Shown here: positions 1-7,596 of the stretch, piece by piece | Numbering within the stretch: the first letter of the stretch is position 1 | Layout of the letters: each line of letters starts with the position of its first letter | Virus record (IMG/VR): IMGVR_UViG_3300028025_007010 | Span: 1 to 24,320 of that record | Direction: 5' to 3' (one strand) | DNA from: a virus | DNA length: 24,320 nucleotides | The notes under the pieces: generated by a model | Seen by the model: only the letters and a program-made list of their open reading frames with translations | Told to the model about the DNA's origin: nothing | Databases searched by the model: none | Program-made: the position numbers and the translations under genes

Positions 1-368
1 ACTCATTTGGGGTTGAATTAAAATATATTGATATAGACATATATGATAGACCGGAGGAATATTCAAATATTTCTGACGCTAAAGTTTTCATTGATTATTC
101 GGTTGATCTTATTGTTAATAAAGCTGGAATAGAGGGGATGAATTTTAATATTAGCTCTGTTGAACTTGAATTTATGGTTGATGATCACCCAAACGAGGAT
201 AAGGAATTTGACATAGACCTAATACCTGGTAAAACTATAGACTTTAGTCAGCTTAAAATTGACACTAAGGAAAATACAATACCTTCATATCCAGCAAATG
301 TATCCATTAATATGAGAAACTCGACGGATCCTAAAAATTTCGAAATAACCGTAGAGTTCGGAAAATAA
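1..368 (+). CDS. Hypothetical protein, 5' end outside the window
   Basis: The reading frame is open from base 3 through the TAA at 366-368, so this is the C-terminal part (about 121 residues) of a gene that starts before the window. An internal ATG at 138 would give only 76 residues, but the 45 in-frame codons upstream contain no stop and read as ordinary protein (for example FGVELKYIDIDIYDRPEEY), so I take the longer frame. The visible part is acidic and rich in alternating hydrophobic and polar residues, suggesting a beta-rich fold. I recognise no family and see no signal peptide or membrane segment. The next gene starts 7 nt after the stop, so the two are probably co-transcribed. Its position at the head of a baseplate cluster suggests a virion or assembly role, which is inference only. 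Confidence 0.6.
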   Translation, partial: SFGVELKYIDIDIYDRPEEYSNISDAKVFIDYSVDLIVNKAGIEGMNFNISSVELEFMVDDHPNEDKEFDIDLIPGKTIDFSQLKIDTKENTIPSYPANVSINMRNSTDPKNFEITVEFGK

Positions 369-375
369 TTTAAAG

Positions 376-1311
376 ATGAGACATAGAGTAGTAAATTTTT
401 CACAGTTTAATTTATCCGAATCCGATATAAATAATGAATATAACGTGCCCGGTATAAACAATTATATGACCGATGGATATGAAATATCTGCATTAGATTG
501 TACCGAATCGGAAACCGAGGATGGTAAAATATTTATCAGAAAAGATACCGGAACATCTGTGCTATTATCTTTTGGTGACACTGAGTGTGATATTTGGATA
601 CCCAAGGATTCAATTGAAATAAAAAAATTGGATGGTGCTTATATATTGACAATATCACCTGATTCAAAATGGTTTAATCGACCTGAAAATAGAATTATAG
701 TGGAAGACTTTATAGAGGGATTTGATTCTTATAGAATCGATAAATCCTCTAGCAATAAGAGAAACATTGACAACGTATTTGATGACATATCAACACTATT
801 GGATATGCTTGGTTTGAATATCAATATTAATAATATCGAGATGATATCCGACAATGAGTATGAGATAACATTAGATACTGGAATTTTCATATCGCATAAG
901 AGAAGAAGCAGCAGTGATATAATAGGAAATACCAAATTTTATTTGGATCCAAGTTCTTCCGTACCTGGGGTGGAGATAGTATCTACCAAAAACGGGATAA
1001 ATTTAATTTCCGATATTCCTGATATCTCCAAGAATGAGATAGAGACGGATTTCGAAAAAATTAAAAATAATCCATATCACAGATATTTATTAAAAAGACC
1101 TATCGGACTGGAAAGTAATAGTGACAGGGAGAACCTATACTCCCACTATCTGGAGGTTGCAAATTCCAATTTTAAGAATGATTCTAAATCGGAAGACCCT
1201 AATATATCGGACTCCGGAAGATCGGGAATGGCATACATTAGAGGTATTAAGAAATTAATATCCGAATACATCTCTCCTGAAAAAATTAGGGAGATATCTC
1301 CCGATCTATAA
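376..1311 (+). CDS. Hypothetical protein, 311 aa
   Basis: An intact 311-codon frame that begins 7 nt after the preceding stop behind an A-rich leader (TTTAAAG before ATG). The protein is acidic, Ser- and Asn-rich and soluble. Residues about 35-120 look beta-rich (GKIFIRKDTGTSVLLSFG, then CDIWIPKDSIEIKKL). A more helical C-terminal part contains PYHRYLLKRP and ends IREISPDL. There is no signal peptide, membrane helix or catalytic motif that I recognise. It lies with other small unknown genes upstream of the Nudix gene and the baseplate block. A structural, assembly or packaging-related role is possible from context but the sequence does not show it. The two reverse-strand frames inside it are shadows. 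Confidence 0.65.
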   Translation: MRHRVVNFSQFNLSESDINNEYNVPGINNYMTDGYEISALDCTESETEDGKIFIRKDTGTSVLLSFGDTECDIWIPKDSIEIKKLDGAYILTISPDSKWFNRPENRIIVEDFIEGFDSYRIDKSSSNKRNIDNVFDDISTLLDMLGLNININNIEMISDNEYEITLDTGIFISHKRRSSSDIIGNTKFYLDPSSSVPGVEIVSTKNGINLISDIPDISKNEIETDFEKIKNNPYHRYLLKRPIGLESNSDRENLYSHYLEVANSNFKNDSKSEDPNISDSGRSGMAYIRGIKKLISEYISPEKIREISPDL

Positions 1312-1349
1312 GACGAAACAAATTCCATTTACTTTAACTATAATTTCTG

Positions 1350-1625
1350 ATGGATTTAGCTCCTAATTTTTACCTAGAATCTAACCGGGTAATATTTATT
1401 AAAAAAATTAAAGGATATACCATAATAGAGATCAGAAGACATTCTAGTCCAATTATGGATAATATTATTGAGGTTTGGTACTATGATTCACGTAAAAAAA
1501 TAAAAGGTGAGTCATCATGGATAACCGATAATGATCTTATGTCGCATATTTCCTATTACCGAACTCTTGGTTTTACCGAGATGAGTATAGAAACAAATCC
1601 TAATAACAGGTCTAAAATAAAATAA
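1350..1625 (+). CDS. Small hypothetical protein, 91 aa
   Basis: A short frame of 91 codons, 38 nt after the previous gene and 2 nt before the next start, on the same strand and with the same codon style as its neighbours. The protein is basic and beta-rich at the start (RVIFIKKIKGYTIIEIRR), followed by an acidic/aromatic stretch (NIIEVWYYDSRKK) and a predicted helix (DLMSHISYYRTLGFTEM). This resembles a compact single-domain protein, but I recognise no family. The tight spacing to the next gene supports translation as part of one operon. No function can be assigned. Confidence 0.55.
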   Translation: MDLAPNFYLESNRVIFIKKIKGYTIIEIRRHSSPIMDNIIEVWYYDSRKKIKGESSWITDNDLMSHISYYRTLGFTEMSIETNPNNRSKIK

Positions 1626-1627
1626 AG

Positions 1628-2296
1628 ATGATTAATTTTTTAAATCTCTTTTCTAAAAAATCTAAAAAAAAGAAAAAAATGGAGATAAGTCAGGAAACTT
1701 TGGAGGATGTTATTTCAAAGTACTCCGAAATGGAGTTTCAGTGGATAAAGGGTGAAGATATGTCAGTAACAGAGACATATAAAGATGTAAACTCCAATGG
1801 GGAGGACGTTTTCATTATTTTTAAGAGCGGAAAAAGGATAAACTTATCATTATTGGATGAATATATGGTTTGGTTCCCAGCAAACACAAGAATTCCAGAA
1901 ACACCTGTTATTGATCAGAAACCAATTAGAGTTAAATCTGAGCCGATGGTTACATCTATCCAATATTCAGACCAGCCAAATGGTGCATTCGATGAATCTC
2001 CGATATATAAGTTATTAAAAAAACAGAAAAAAAATACTGTTGAGGTTTCAATAAAGCTTAAATTAAATTTACCATCGAAGGATTTATATAATGTATTATG
2101 TCTTTCTTTTGATGATGCTGAAAAGGAAATAGTTGATTTTGTTTTGGATGACGTTAATATAGACGATATTAAGAGATCACTAGGCGAATCAATAAGAAAA
2201 TCCTATTATACTGCATCAAGCAAATCTAATGATTCAGCTAAGGAGCCTATAGTAACAAATAGAAGAAGAAATAATAGCACCACCAATGAAAAATAA
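1628..2296 (+). CDS. Hypothetical protein with Lys-rich N-terminus, 222 aa
   Basis: A 222-codon frame starting 2 nt after the previous stop. Its N-terminus is strongly basic (FSKKSKKKKKMEIS). A second in-frame ATG at 1679, directly after the lysine run, could be the true start, since it too sits behind an A-rich stretch. The centre holds a probable small beta domain (EDVFIIFKSGKRINLSLLDEYMVWF), followed by a Pro-rich linker and a mixed segment around residues 140-195. The tail is basic and disordered (NRRRNNSTTNEK). I recognise no family. The last 11 nt overlap the start of the Nudix gene, which suggests coupled translation. A nucleic-acid-binding role is conceivable from the basic ends but unproven. 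Confidence 0.6.
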   Translation: MINFLNLFSKKSKKKKKMEISQETLEDVISKYSEMEFQWIKGEDMSVTETYKDVNSNGEDVFIIFKSGKRINLSLLDEYMVWFPANTRIPETPVIDQKPIRVKSEPMVTSIQYSDQPNGAFDESPIYKLLKKQKKNTVEVSIKLKLNLPSKDLYNVLCLSFDDAEKEIVDFVLDDVNIDDIKRSLGESIRKSYYTASSKSNDSAKEPIVTNRRRNNSTTNEK

Positions 2297-2870
2297 AGAT
2301 AAAGTTTGCTACGAAGCTCCTAAATTTAAGGTTGTCGAAAGGGAGGGTAAAGCTGGTATAGTTTCGACAGTCGAGACCGTTATGATTTTACCGTTCATTT
2401 CAGATGATCAAGGTTTACCCCTGATGTTGGGGGTCATTAAAGAACCTAATCTTTTTAGAGAGGGAGGTAATACCACAAGTTTGATTACTGGAACGTGTGA
2501 TGATGAAGACCCCGATTATTTAGCTACAGCTAAAAGGGAGCTAAAAGAGGAATCTGGATATGATGTTGAAGATAGTTCGAAATGGTATTTTTTAGGAACT
2601 GTCACATCCAATAAGTTTGTACAGAAGGAATATCCATGTTTCGCTGTTAATGTTACCGATATTAAAAAGGGTAAAGCTGAAACTGATGGCTCTAAGCAGG
2701 AAAAAATGGCAGAATTTACTTTTATTCCTGCTAACGATGTTGTTAAATCTCAGGATGTTTTCATCCCAGCATTATTTCTAAAACTTTTTAAGTTTGTGGT
2801 TGGTATGGATTTGTATAATAGAGACGATTCAGTTTTTGGTAAGGATAAAGGATTTTCGGTAGATATTTAA
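2286..2870 (+). CDS. Nudix hydrolase
   Basis: A probable Nudix-fold pyrophosphohydrolase, a family that cleaves nucleoside diphosphates linked to another group (for example NDP-sugars, ADP-ribose, NAD or (d)NTPs). The Nudix box runs from G69 to Y92, and its core RELKEESGY (R84-Y92) is intact, keeping the three glutamates that bind divalent metal. The first half (GTCDDEDPDYLATAK) is one residue longer than the standard GX5EX7 spacing, so it is a variant box. Upstream strands (TVMILPFI, PLMLGVIKEP) and the downstream segment WYFLGTVTSN fit the alpha-beta-alpha Nudix sandwich, and the 194-aa length is normal. The substrate cannot be read from sequence. The start overlaps the previous gene by 11 nt. 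Phage Nudix enzymes are known in nucleotide-pool and dinucleotide metabolism; the location next to virion genes is slightly unusual. Confidence 0.82.
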   Translation: MKNKDKVCYEAPKFKVVEREGKAGIVSTVETVMILPFISDDQGLPLMLGVIKEPNLFREGGNTTSLITGTCDDEDPDYLATAKRELKEESGYDVEDSSKWYFLGTVTSNKFVQKEYPCFAVNVTDIKKGKAETDGSKQEKMAEFTFIPANDVVKSQDVFIPALFLKLFKFVVGMDLYNRDDSVFGKDKGFSVDI

Positions 2871-2881
2871 TTTTATATATT

Positions 2882-3178
2882 ATGAGTGCTAATAGAAGAG
2901 AGAGAAGAAAGTTATTGAGACAGTATGGTCTTTTAGATACGATTAAAAAGACATCGGTTGGATCCAGAATTGAGGAAGGTCAGAATACACATAGATTAAA
3001 TTTACAGAGAATCAAGAATGATCAATTAAAAAAAGATAGGGAAAGAATGGGTAATTCTGACACTACCGAGAATATTAATTTTTATCATGATAGCAAGGAT
3101 GAATATAGTGCATTTACTTCGATGCTTTCTTCCAAGAATTGGGAAAATTTAGATACTGGAGAGAAAGATGGAGAGTAA
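2882..3178 (+). CDS. Small basic hypothetical protein, 98 aa
   Basis: A 98-codon frame starting 11 nt after the Nudix gene behind an A/T-only leader. The N-terminus is very basic (SANRRERRKLLRQYG), and residues 1-60 are probably helical and charged (LQRIKNDQLKKDRERMG). The C-terminal part is acidic (FYHDSKDEYSAFTSM, ending GEKDGE). The split charge pattern is common in small phage assembly or nucleic-acid-associated proteins, but I recognise no family. Its end overlaps the next frame by 11 nt if that gene starts at 3168, or is 1 nt short of it if the start is 3180. A real gene is likely from spacing and strand; no function is assigned. Confidence 0.58.
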   Translation: MSANRRERRKLLRQYGLLDTIKKTSVGSRIEEGQNTHRLNLQRIKNDQLKKDRERMGNSDTTENINFYHDSKDEYSAFTSMLSSKNWENLDTGEKDGE

Positions 3179-3497
3179 AATGAAGATAAATTTCTATATA
3201 TCTAGATATTCTCCCAAGGAAGCTAAAAAAAGATCGACATACGGATCTGATTTTTATGTTGTTGATATAGCAAAGATAATAAGAGAACTTGGATATAGTA
3301 CGGATGAACTTTCAGTAGAATCCGAATTTATCATAAATTACACTATTCGCAAGAAAATAATACAAGGAATATATAGTACAAAGTGTGACGGTATACTTGT
3401 ATGCTATAAGAATATATCTCCCGATTTTGTAGAAAATTTGGAGATCCTATTAGATGAATATTCAGAAGAATTCGAGTATGCTATCACAGATCTTTAA
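3168..3497 (+). CDS. Hypothetical protein, about 105-109 aa
   Basis: A frame of 109 codons with two candidate starts. The ATG at 3168 overlaps the previous gene by 11 nt. The ATG at 3180 follows the previous TAA by one base and gives a protein beginning MKINFYISRYSP, which reads like a natural first beta strand; I favour 3180. The sequence alternates strands and helices (FYVVDIAKIIRELGYS, KCDGILVCYKNISPDF, VENLEILLDEYSEEF), suggesting a small alpha/beta protein, but there is no Walker motif or other catalytic signature. It closes the block of small unknown genes; the next gene starts the baseplate block 21 nt later. Confidence 0.58.
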   Translation: MESKMKINFYISRYSPKEAKKRSTYGSDFYVVDIAKIIRELGYSTDELSVESEFIINYTIRKKIIQGIYSTKCDGILVCYKNISPDFVENLEILLDEYSEEFEYAITDL

Positions 3498-3518
3498 AAA
3501 AAAAGATTTGTATAGTAA

Positions 3519-5390
3519 ATGGGTAGCCCAGCAAATTTAGTAGAAAAACAACAGAGAGGTATATCAAAGGACCTCATAGAGAAAGCAAGTAATCTTGGAT
3601 CCAATAATCCTTTTAAGGGTCCAACTGCGAGAAGTTTATTCTATGAAGCTGCAAAAAGAAATCCTGGAAAATATGGACAATTCCTGTTCTATTCTTTAGG
3701 CAGTAACGAGAATGATTTCATAGATGCATATTATAGATCGGAAAATGCCCAATATAACAGAAGGGTATCCTCATTAAAATCTAAAAATCCATCAGCTGGA
3801 TATTTAATATCACAAACCAATAGTTTAGAAAATTCATTAGCCAGTGCAGATTCAACTTTAGCTGGATTAAGCTCCAGCTTTGAGAGAGATATAGTGGGTG
3901 GATTAGCAGCTCCTTATTCATGGAAGGATTTTTTATATGCTAAGCATTATGGTACTATACCTAATAATTATATGATAACTTTGAGAAGGTTTCCGACTCC
4001 AGTTCTGGATAATTTCTCAATACCTGCTATTGTTAAGGATTCAGATTCGTATAAAAAAGAGGGTGCAGGAAGACCTGTTGCACAGGCGGTAACATGGTTT
4101 GGCGGTAATACAGGTAATGCTCTAGGTGAGCTTATTTCATTTACTACTGGGCTAGAATGGACTCCTAAAACGCAGGAAAGTATAAAGGAAAGTAAATCTA
4201 CGAGTAATGGATTTTTTGGAGATCTTCCATTCCAGTGGTTTTCGTCAGCTGCTAGAACTGCAACAGGAACTGATATATTAGCGAATGGGGTATCTTCTTT
4301 TGCAGAGGGTGCCGCAATTGCATTCGATCCAAATAATACTTCAATAGACGATCTTAGGGTTAGAGGACTTAGAGACAGAGCAAAGGACGGATCAGCTGGG
4401 CTTCTATCCGAATACATTTGGGTTCCCTTGGATGTAGTTAAACAAACACAGGTAAGGGATGAGGGTCTTAAATTCACTTGGGAATCCCTGGTTGTTAATT
4501 TTGAATATGAATTAACTTCAGTGGGTGAGGTTAATACAAAGGCAGCAATGCTTGATATATTAGGTAACATGCTATCAATAGGAACAAATTATGGTAATTT
4601 TTTAACCCCTGATATAAGATATAATTCACAATTCCCAGCAATAGGGTTTCCTGGTGGAGATGCTGGTCTTGCATCATTCTATAGGGACCCACTACAATTT
4701 GTAATTGAATATGGCGATCAGTTAACTAATCCTACAAAAATAGCTACTGAAGCTGCTGGTGGTGCAACAGAAACTGGCGGATTTGGCTTGAATGGCGCAA
4801 ATGGAAATAGTATGAATGATCTGAGATCTGAATTTGAAAGAATAGTCGGAGATGGTACTGATGCTAATAAGGGTGAAAAATTAACGGTTAGTAAGCTGAA
4901 GGAGCTCTCTGCCAAATTTGGATCAGGTTTCGGTAAATTACTTAAATTAACAGTTTTACCTGATTTTATAGAAAAATGGCAGGCACCTGCTAGTTTACTT
5001 ACCGGTGCACCTATAGGCGAATGGCATTTAACTATAGGTAATCCATGTAATCCTATAGCAATGATCGGAAATCTTGTTTGTGACAGTGTTGATATATCTT
5101 TTGGTGATACATTAGGACCTGATGATTTTCCAACTACTCTAAAAGCAAAATTTACTTTGCTACATGGTAGAGATAGGGAGCGAGGTGAGATAGAGAGTAT
5201 ATTTAATAGGGGTGATGGTAGACTTTATCAATCCAGCTTGGAAACATCGGCATCCGCTCAATCTTATAATTCACAAGCTGATGTTAATGGTAATCCTCTT
5301 AGCGAACAAACCATTAATAGATATTTGAATATGAATTCATATACCACCGAATTGACAGATCAGCTAGGCCCTAATATACCTCAACCTTAA
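3519..5390 (+). CDS. Baseplate/tail-tube-like virion protein, 623 aa
   Basis: A large frame that opens the baseplate block. The N-terminal half is Ser-, Asn- and Gly-rich, with a helical start (residues 1-60). The best clue is the C-terminal domain from W502 to about residue 570, with WHLTIGNPCNPIAMIGNL and then DTLGPDDFPTTLKAKFTLLH. Its alternating beta pattern, and a concluding region rich in R, G and E before GRLY, resemble tube-fold domains used by tail-tube and baseplate tube-cap proteins (the role of T4 gp48/gp54). The family call is from pattern memory, not from a search. There is no signal peptide. The next gene starts 15 nt later and is gp53-like, so a baseplate role is well supported by context even if the exact part is not. 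A long reverse-strand frame at 3968-4570 is a shadow. Confidence 0.6.
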   Translation: MGSPANLVEKQQRGISKDLIEKASNLGSNNPFKGPTARSLFYEAAKRNPGKYGQFLFYSLGSNENDFIDAYYRSENAQYNRRVSSLKSKNPSAGYLISQTNSLENSLASADSTLAGLSSSFERDIVGGLAAPYSWKDFLYAKHYGTIPNNYMITLRRFPTPVLDNFSIPAIVKDSDSYKKEGAGRPVAQAVTWFGGNTGNALGELISFTTGLEWTPKTQESIKESKSTSNGFFGDLPFQWFSSAARTATGTDILANGVSSFAEGAAIAFDPNNTSIDDLRVRGLRDRAKDGSAGLLSEYIWVPLDVVKQTQVRDEGLKFTWESLVVNFEYELTSVGEVNTKAAMLDILGNMLSIGTNYGNFLTPDIRYNSQFPAIGFPGGDAGLASFYRDPLQFVIEYGDQLTNPTKIATEAAGGATETGGFGLNGANGNSMNDLRSEFERIVGDGTDANKGEKLTVSKLKELSAKFGSGFGKLLKLTVLPDFIEKWQAPASLLTGAPIGEWHLTIGNPCNPIAMIGNLVCDSVDISFGDTLGPDDFPTTLKAKFTLLHGRDRERGEIESIFNRGDGRLYQSSLETSASAQSYNSQADVNGNPLSEQTINRYLNMNSYTTELTDQLGPNIPQP

Positions 5391-5405
5391 AAATAATAGA
5401 TAAAA

Positions 5406-5996
5406 ATGGGACTTCTTCTGATAGATACTATATCAAGAAATAAATCAATATTTAATCCTTCATCCGATTTAGATTCCAATAAATTCGGGATTTGGGATTT
5501 AACTAGAGCATCAATTACTTACGATAACGTGGATGTTAAAATAGGCGAGGTTTTTATTGTTGGCGATGATTATCAGATGAGACCAGATCTAATAGCAGCT
5601 ATTAAATTTGGTGATCAGGGTAAAATGGGATCTCTGCTAAAGTTGAATAACATAAGCAATCCATTTGCGATGGACCAGAATAGGGTGCTGATGCTTCCAA
5701 CCAGTAGCACGATAGACAGCACATTTAATGTTAAAAAATCTAAAAACCAGGCAGTCTCATCATCCAATACCAGTACTAACGCTAATCAGGTATTTAGAAA
5801 TAACCAAGAACAGAAGAAGTTTAAGGTTAGTGATGGTAGAAAAAAGTTTTTGGATTCCAAAATAAAGAATGTTCCAGAAATGGCTTTACCACCTAATGTT
5901 ATGCAACCTAGTCAAAGAACAATAATTAAAAAGGATGGATTTATAATATTCGCTCCCGACTCAGGTGGTGGAGGATTAACACAGCCATCAAATTAA
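5406..5996 (+). CDS. gp53-like baseplate wedge protein (LysM-like)
   Basis: Residues about 28-100 match the layout of gp53-type and related LysM-like baseplate proteins: a strand-forming start (GIWDLTRASITYD), the motif R59-PDLIA, a glycine position near G69, N-NISNPF around residues 81-87, and a closing VLMLP at 94-98. In T4, gp53 joins neighbouring wedges around the hub. The C-terminal hundred residues are low in structure (Ser/Asn/Gln-rich, then basic, then a Gly run near the end), which may be a flexible tail contacting other baseplate parts. The spacing is 15 nt from the previous gene and 12 nt to the hub gene. The family call is inferred from the RPDLIA...NPF...LP pattern; a general LysM-type tail protein is the main alternative. 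Confidence 0.6.
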   Translation: MGLLLIDTISRNKSIFNPSSDLDSNKFGIWDLTRASITYDNVDVKIGEVFIVGDDYQMRPDLIAAIKFGDQGKMGSLLKLNNISNPFAMDQNRVLMLPTSSTIDSTFNVKKSKNQAVSSSNTSTNANQVFRNNQEQKKFKVSDGRKKFLDSKIKNVPEMALPPNVMQPSQRTIIKKDGFIIFAPDSGGGGLTQPSN

Positions 5997-6008
5997 CATT
6001 AACCGATT

Positions 6009-7562
6009 ATGAATACTGATGACATAAAGATAATTTCATTGGCTTTAAATAATATGAAGCTGGATGAGATGCTTAAAGTTGATAAGTCGGGCGGATCCGG
6101 TAACGTACAGAAACTTAGGGATACTGGTGAGACATCACAATATTCGATAGGTTTGGAATCACCCTATATAATGATCAATGGATATCCGGTAAGTAAAGGG
6201 CTCACTAAATTCCATCTGGATTTGAATGGATTCTTACCTGTAATAAGGTTTTCTTTTAATGTATTGGAACCATTGTTTATTTCGGTTAGTTATCCCAAGG
6301 ATGGAGATATAGTTTCAGTATATCTTAGATCACCAGGTGATCTATATAATCCGATGAGAATGGACTATAAGATATTATCCGTTGATGGTGGGGTATCCAG
6401 TAAATATTCGCCAACAGGTTCAGATCCAAATGGTATTAATTTTAAATTTTCAATAGTTGCTGAGTGTTATATACCGGGTTTATACTCGCCAGTCATAAAG
6501 TCATTCAGTAATAAATCATCAGCTGATGTTCTACTTGAGGTTTCACAGGAGCTTAATTTGGGGTTTGCTACAAATGAAAATGCTACTGTTGATGAGATGA
6601 CGTGGATATGTCCAAATTATTCATATTATGATTTTATATCCGATGTTTGCATAAGATCATATAAAGATGATGAGACCAGCTTTTTTGATTGCTGGGTTGA
6701 TCAGTATTATAATGTTAATTTTGTAAATATGGGTACACAATTTGCATTTCAAGGTGATCCTAAACAGGAAGTAATGTTTATACCCGGTTATACCTCGGAT
6801 GGGATTAAGCCTGATGCAAATATACCGGGATCTTCTGCTGCAGCTCCGACAACAACACCGTTTGTTTTGACCAATATGCTAGGTGCGGGGATAACCCCAT
6901 TTTTTATAAATGGATATACTCTAACCTCAAGATCAGGTAATGTTTCAAACTATTCCGGTTATGTCAATACGATTGGTTTTTATGACGAGAATACTACTGC
7001 GGAGACACCTTCTGAAAAATATACCAAATATGATATGGAATCACAAACACCGGAGAATATAGAAACCGGTATGATTTTACAAAAGGGTAGAGCAAGAGAT
7101 AATGAATATAAGAATGAAACCAGAAGAGAATGGCTAGGACCAATTAATATTAATGTGGATGCAACTTATGGTGGAGTCCATGAAAATTATTATCATACAA
7201 AAATGCAGAATATTATAAATATTTTGGATGTAAATAAACTAACCCTCGAAATAGAAATGAGTTCATATTTTGCTGGTGTCATAAAAGGACAGGTCGTCCC
7301 TGTTTCAATATATGCATTTGATGGAGGACCAAGACAGCAAAACACTGGAAACCTTCCGAACAAGGAATCTAATAAAACTATGTCACCTACTTTGGATTTA
7401 TTTCTATCTGGGAATTATGTAGTTTTGGGTGTTGAAATATACTGGACCCCTAGCGGAGGTCTTAAACAAAAGCTGAATTTAAGTAGAAGAGCATGGACTG
7501 CTAATTCTTCAGGAGCTCTTCCTAAAGCTTTCCCAATATCCATACAAAGTGGACAATTCTAA
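6009..7562 (+). CDS. Baseplate hub protein (gpD/gp27-like)
   Basis: A 517-aa protein with the features of the tail hub family (T4 gp27, P2 gpD, VgrG N-terminus). Residues 50-150 form a strand-rich domain (YIMINGYPVSKGLTKFHLDL) ending in IVAECYIPG. Residues about 165-240 hold the second hub module: SADVLLEVSQELNLGF, then a tryptophan-containing stretch (MTWICPNYSYYDF) and a Trp/Asp region leading to YYNVNFVNM. In VgrG and gpD this region (a helix, then the W...Y...F pattern, then the beta strand) is the typical hub signature. The C-terminal half (VVPVSIYAFDG, then FLSGNYVVLGVEIYW) looks like the closing beta module. The hub forms a trimer that joins the tail tube to the spike, and the spike gene lies close downstream, which supports this. 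I did not run a search. Confidence 0.68.
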   Translation: MNTDDIKIISLALNNMKLDEMLKVDKSGGSGNVQKLRDTGETSQYSIGLESPYIMINGYPVSKGLTKFHLDLNGFLPVIRFSFNVLEPLFISVSYPKDGDIVSVYLRSPGDLYNPMRMDYKILSVDGGVSSKYSPTGSDPNGINFKFSIVAECYIPGLYSPVIKSFSNKSSADVLLEVSQELNLGFATNENATVDEMTWICPNYSYYDFISDVCIRSYKDDETSFFDCWVDQYYNVNFVNMGTQFAFQGDPKQEVMFIPGYTSDGIKPDANIPGSSAAAPTTTPFVLTNMLGAGITPFFINGYTLTSRSGNVSNYSGYVNTIGFYDENTTAETPSEKYTKYDMESQTPENIETGMILQKGRARDNEYKNETRREWLGPININVDATYGGVHENYYHTKMQNIINILDVNKLTLEIEMSSYFAGVIKGQVVPVSIYAFDGGPRQQNTGNLPNKESNKTMSPTLDLFLSGNYVVLGVEIYWTPSGGLKQKLNLSRRAWTANSSGALPKAFPISIQSGQF

Positions 7563-7577
7563 GGTTGAGATAAATAG

Positions 7578-7585
7578 TATAAATA
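7578..7585 (+). promoter_or_regulatory. Possible T4-type late promoter element (TATAAATA)
   Basis: The octamer TATAAATA, the T4 late-promoter -10 consensus, lies in the 34-nt gap before the 766-aa gene, 11 nt upstream of its ATG. The same octamer occurs by chance inside coding sequence (for example 10628-10635), as expected in AT-rich DNA, and the distance to the ATG would leave almost no leader. I record it only because it is one of the few candidates located in an intergenic gap. Confidence 0.15.
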
Positions 7586-7596
7586 ATTTTTTTTAA

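Noticed and set aside
1289-1302. Perfect 14-bp palindrome GGGAGATATCTCCC near the end of the 311-aa gene
   Set aside because: One or two palindromes of this length are expected by chance in 24 kb, it is inside coding sequence, and no T-run or other signal follows.
3968-4570. Reverse-strand 200-aa frame within the 623-aa virion gene
   Set aside because: It lies wholly inside a strongly coding forward gene, every other gene is on the + strand, and the translation is low-information Ser/Pro/Leu-rich, as expected of a shadow.
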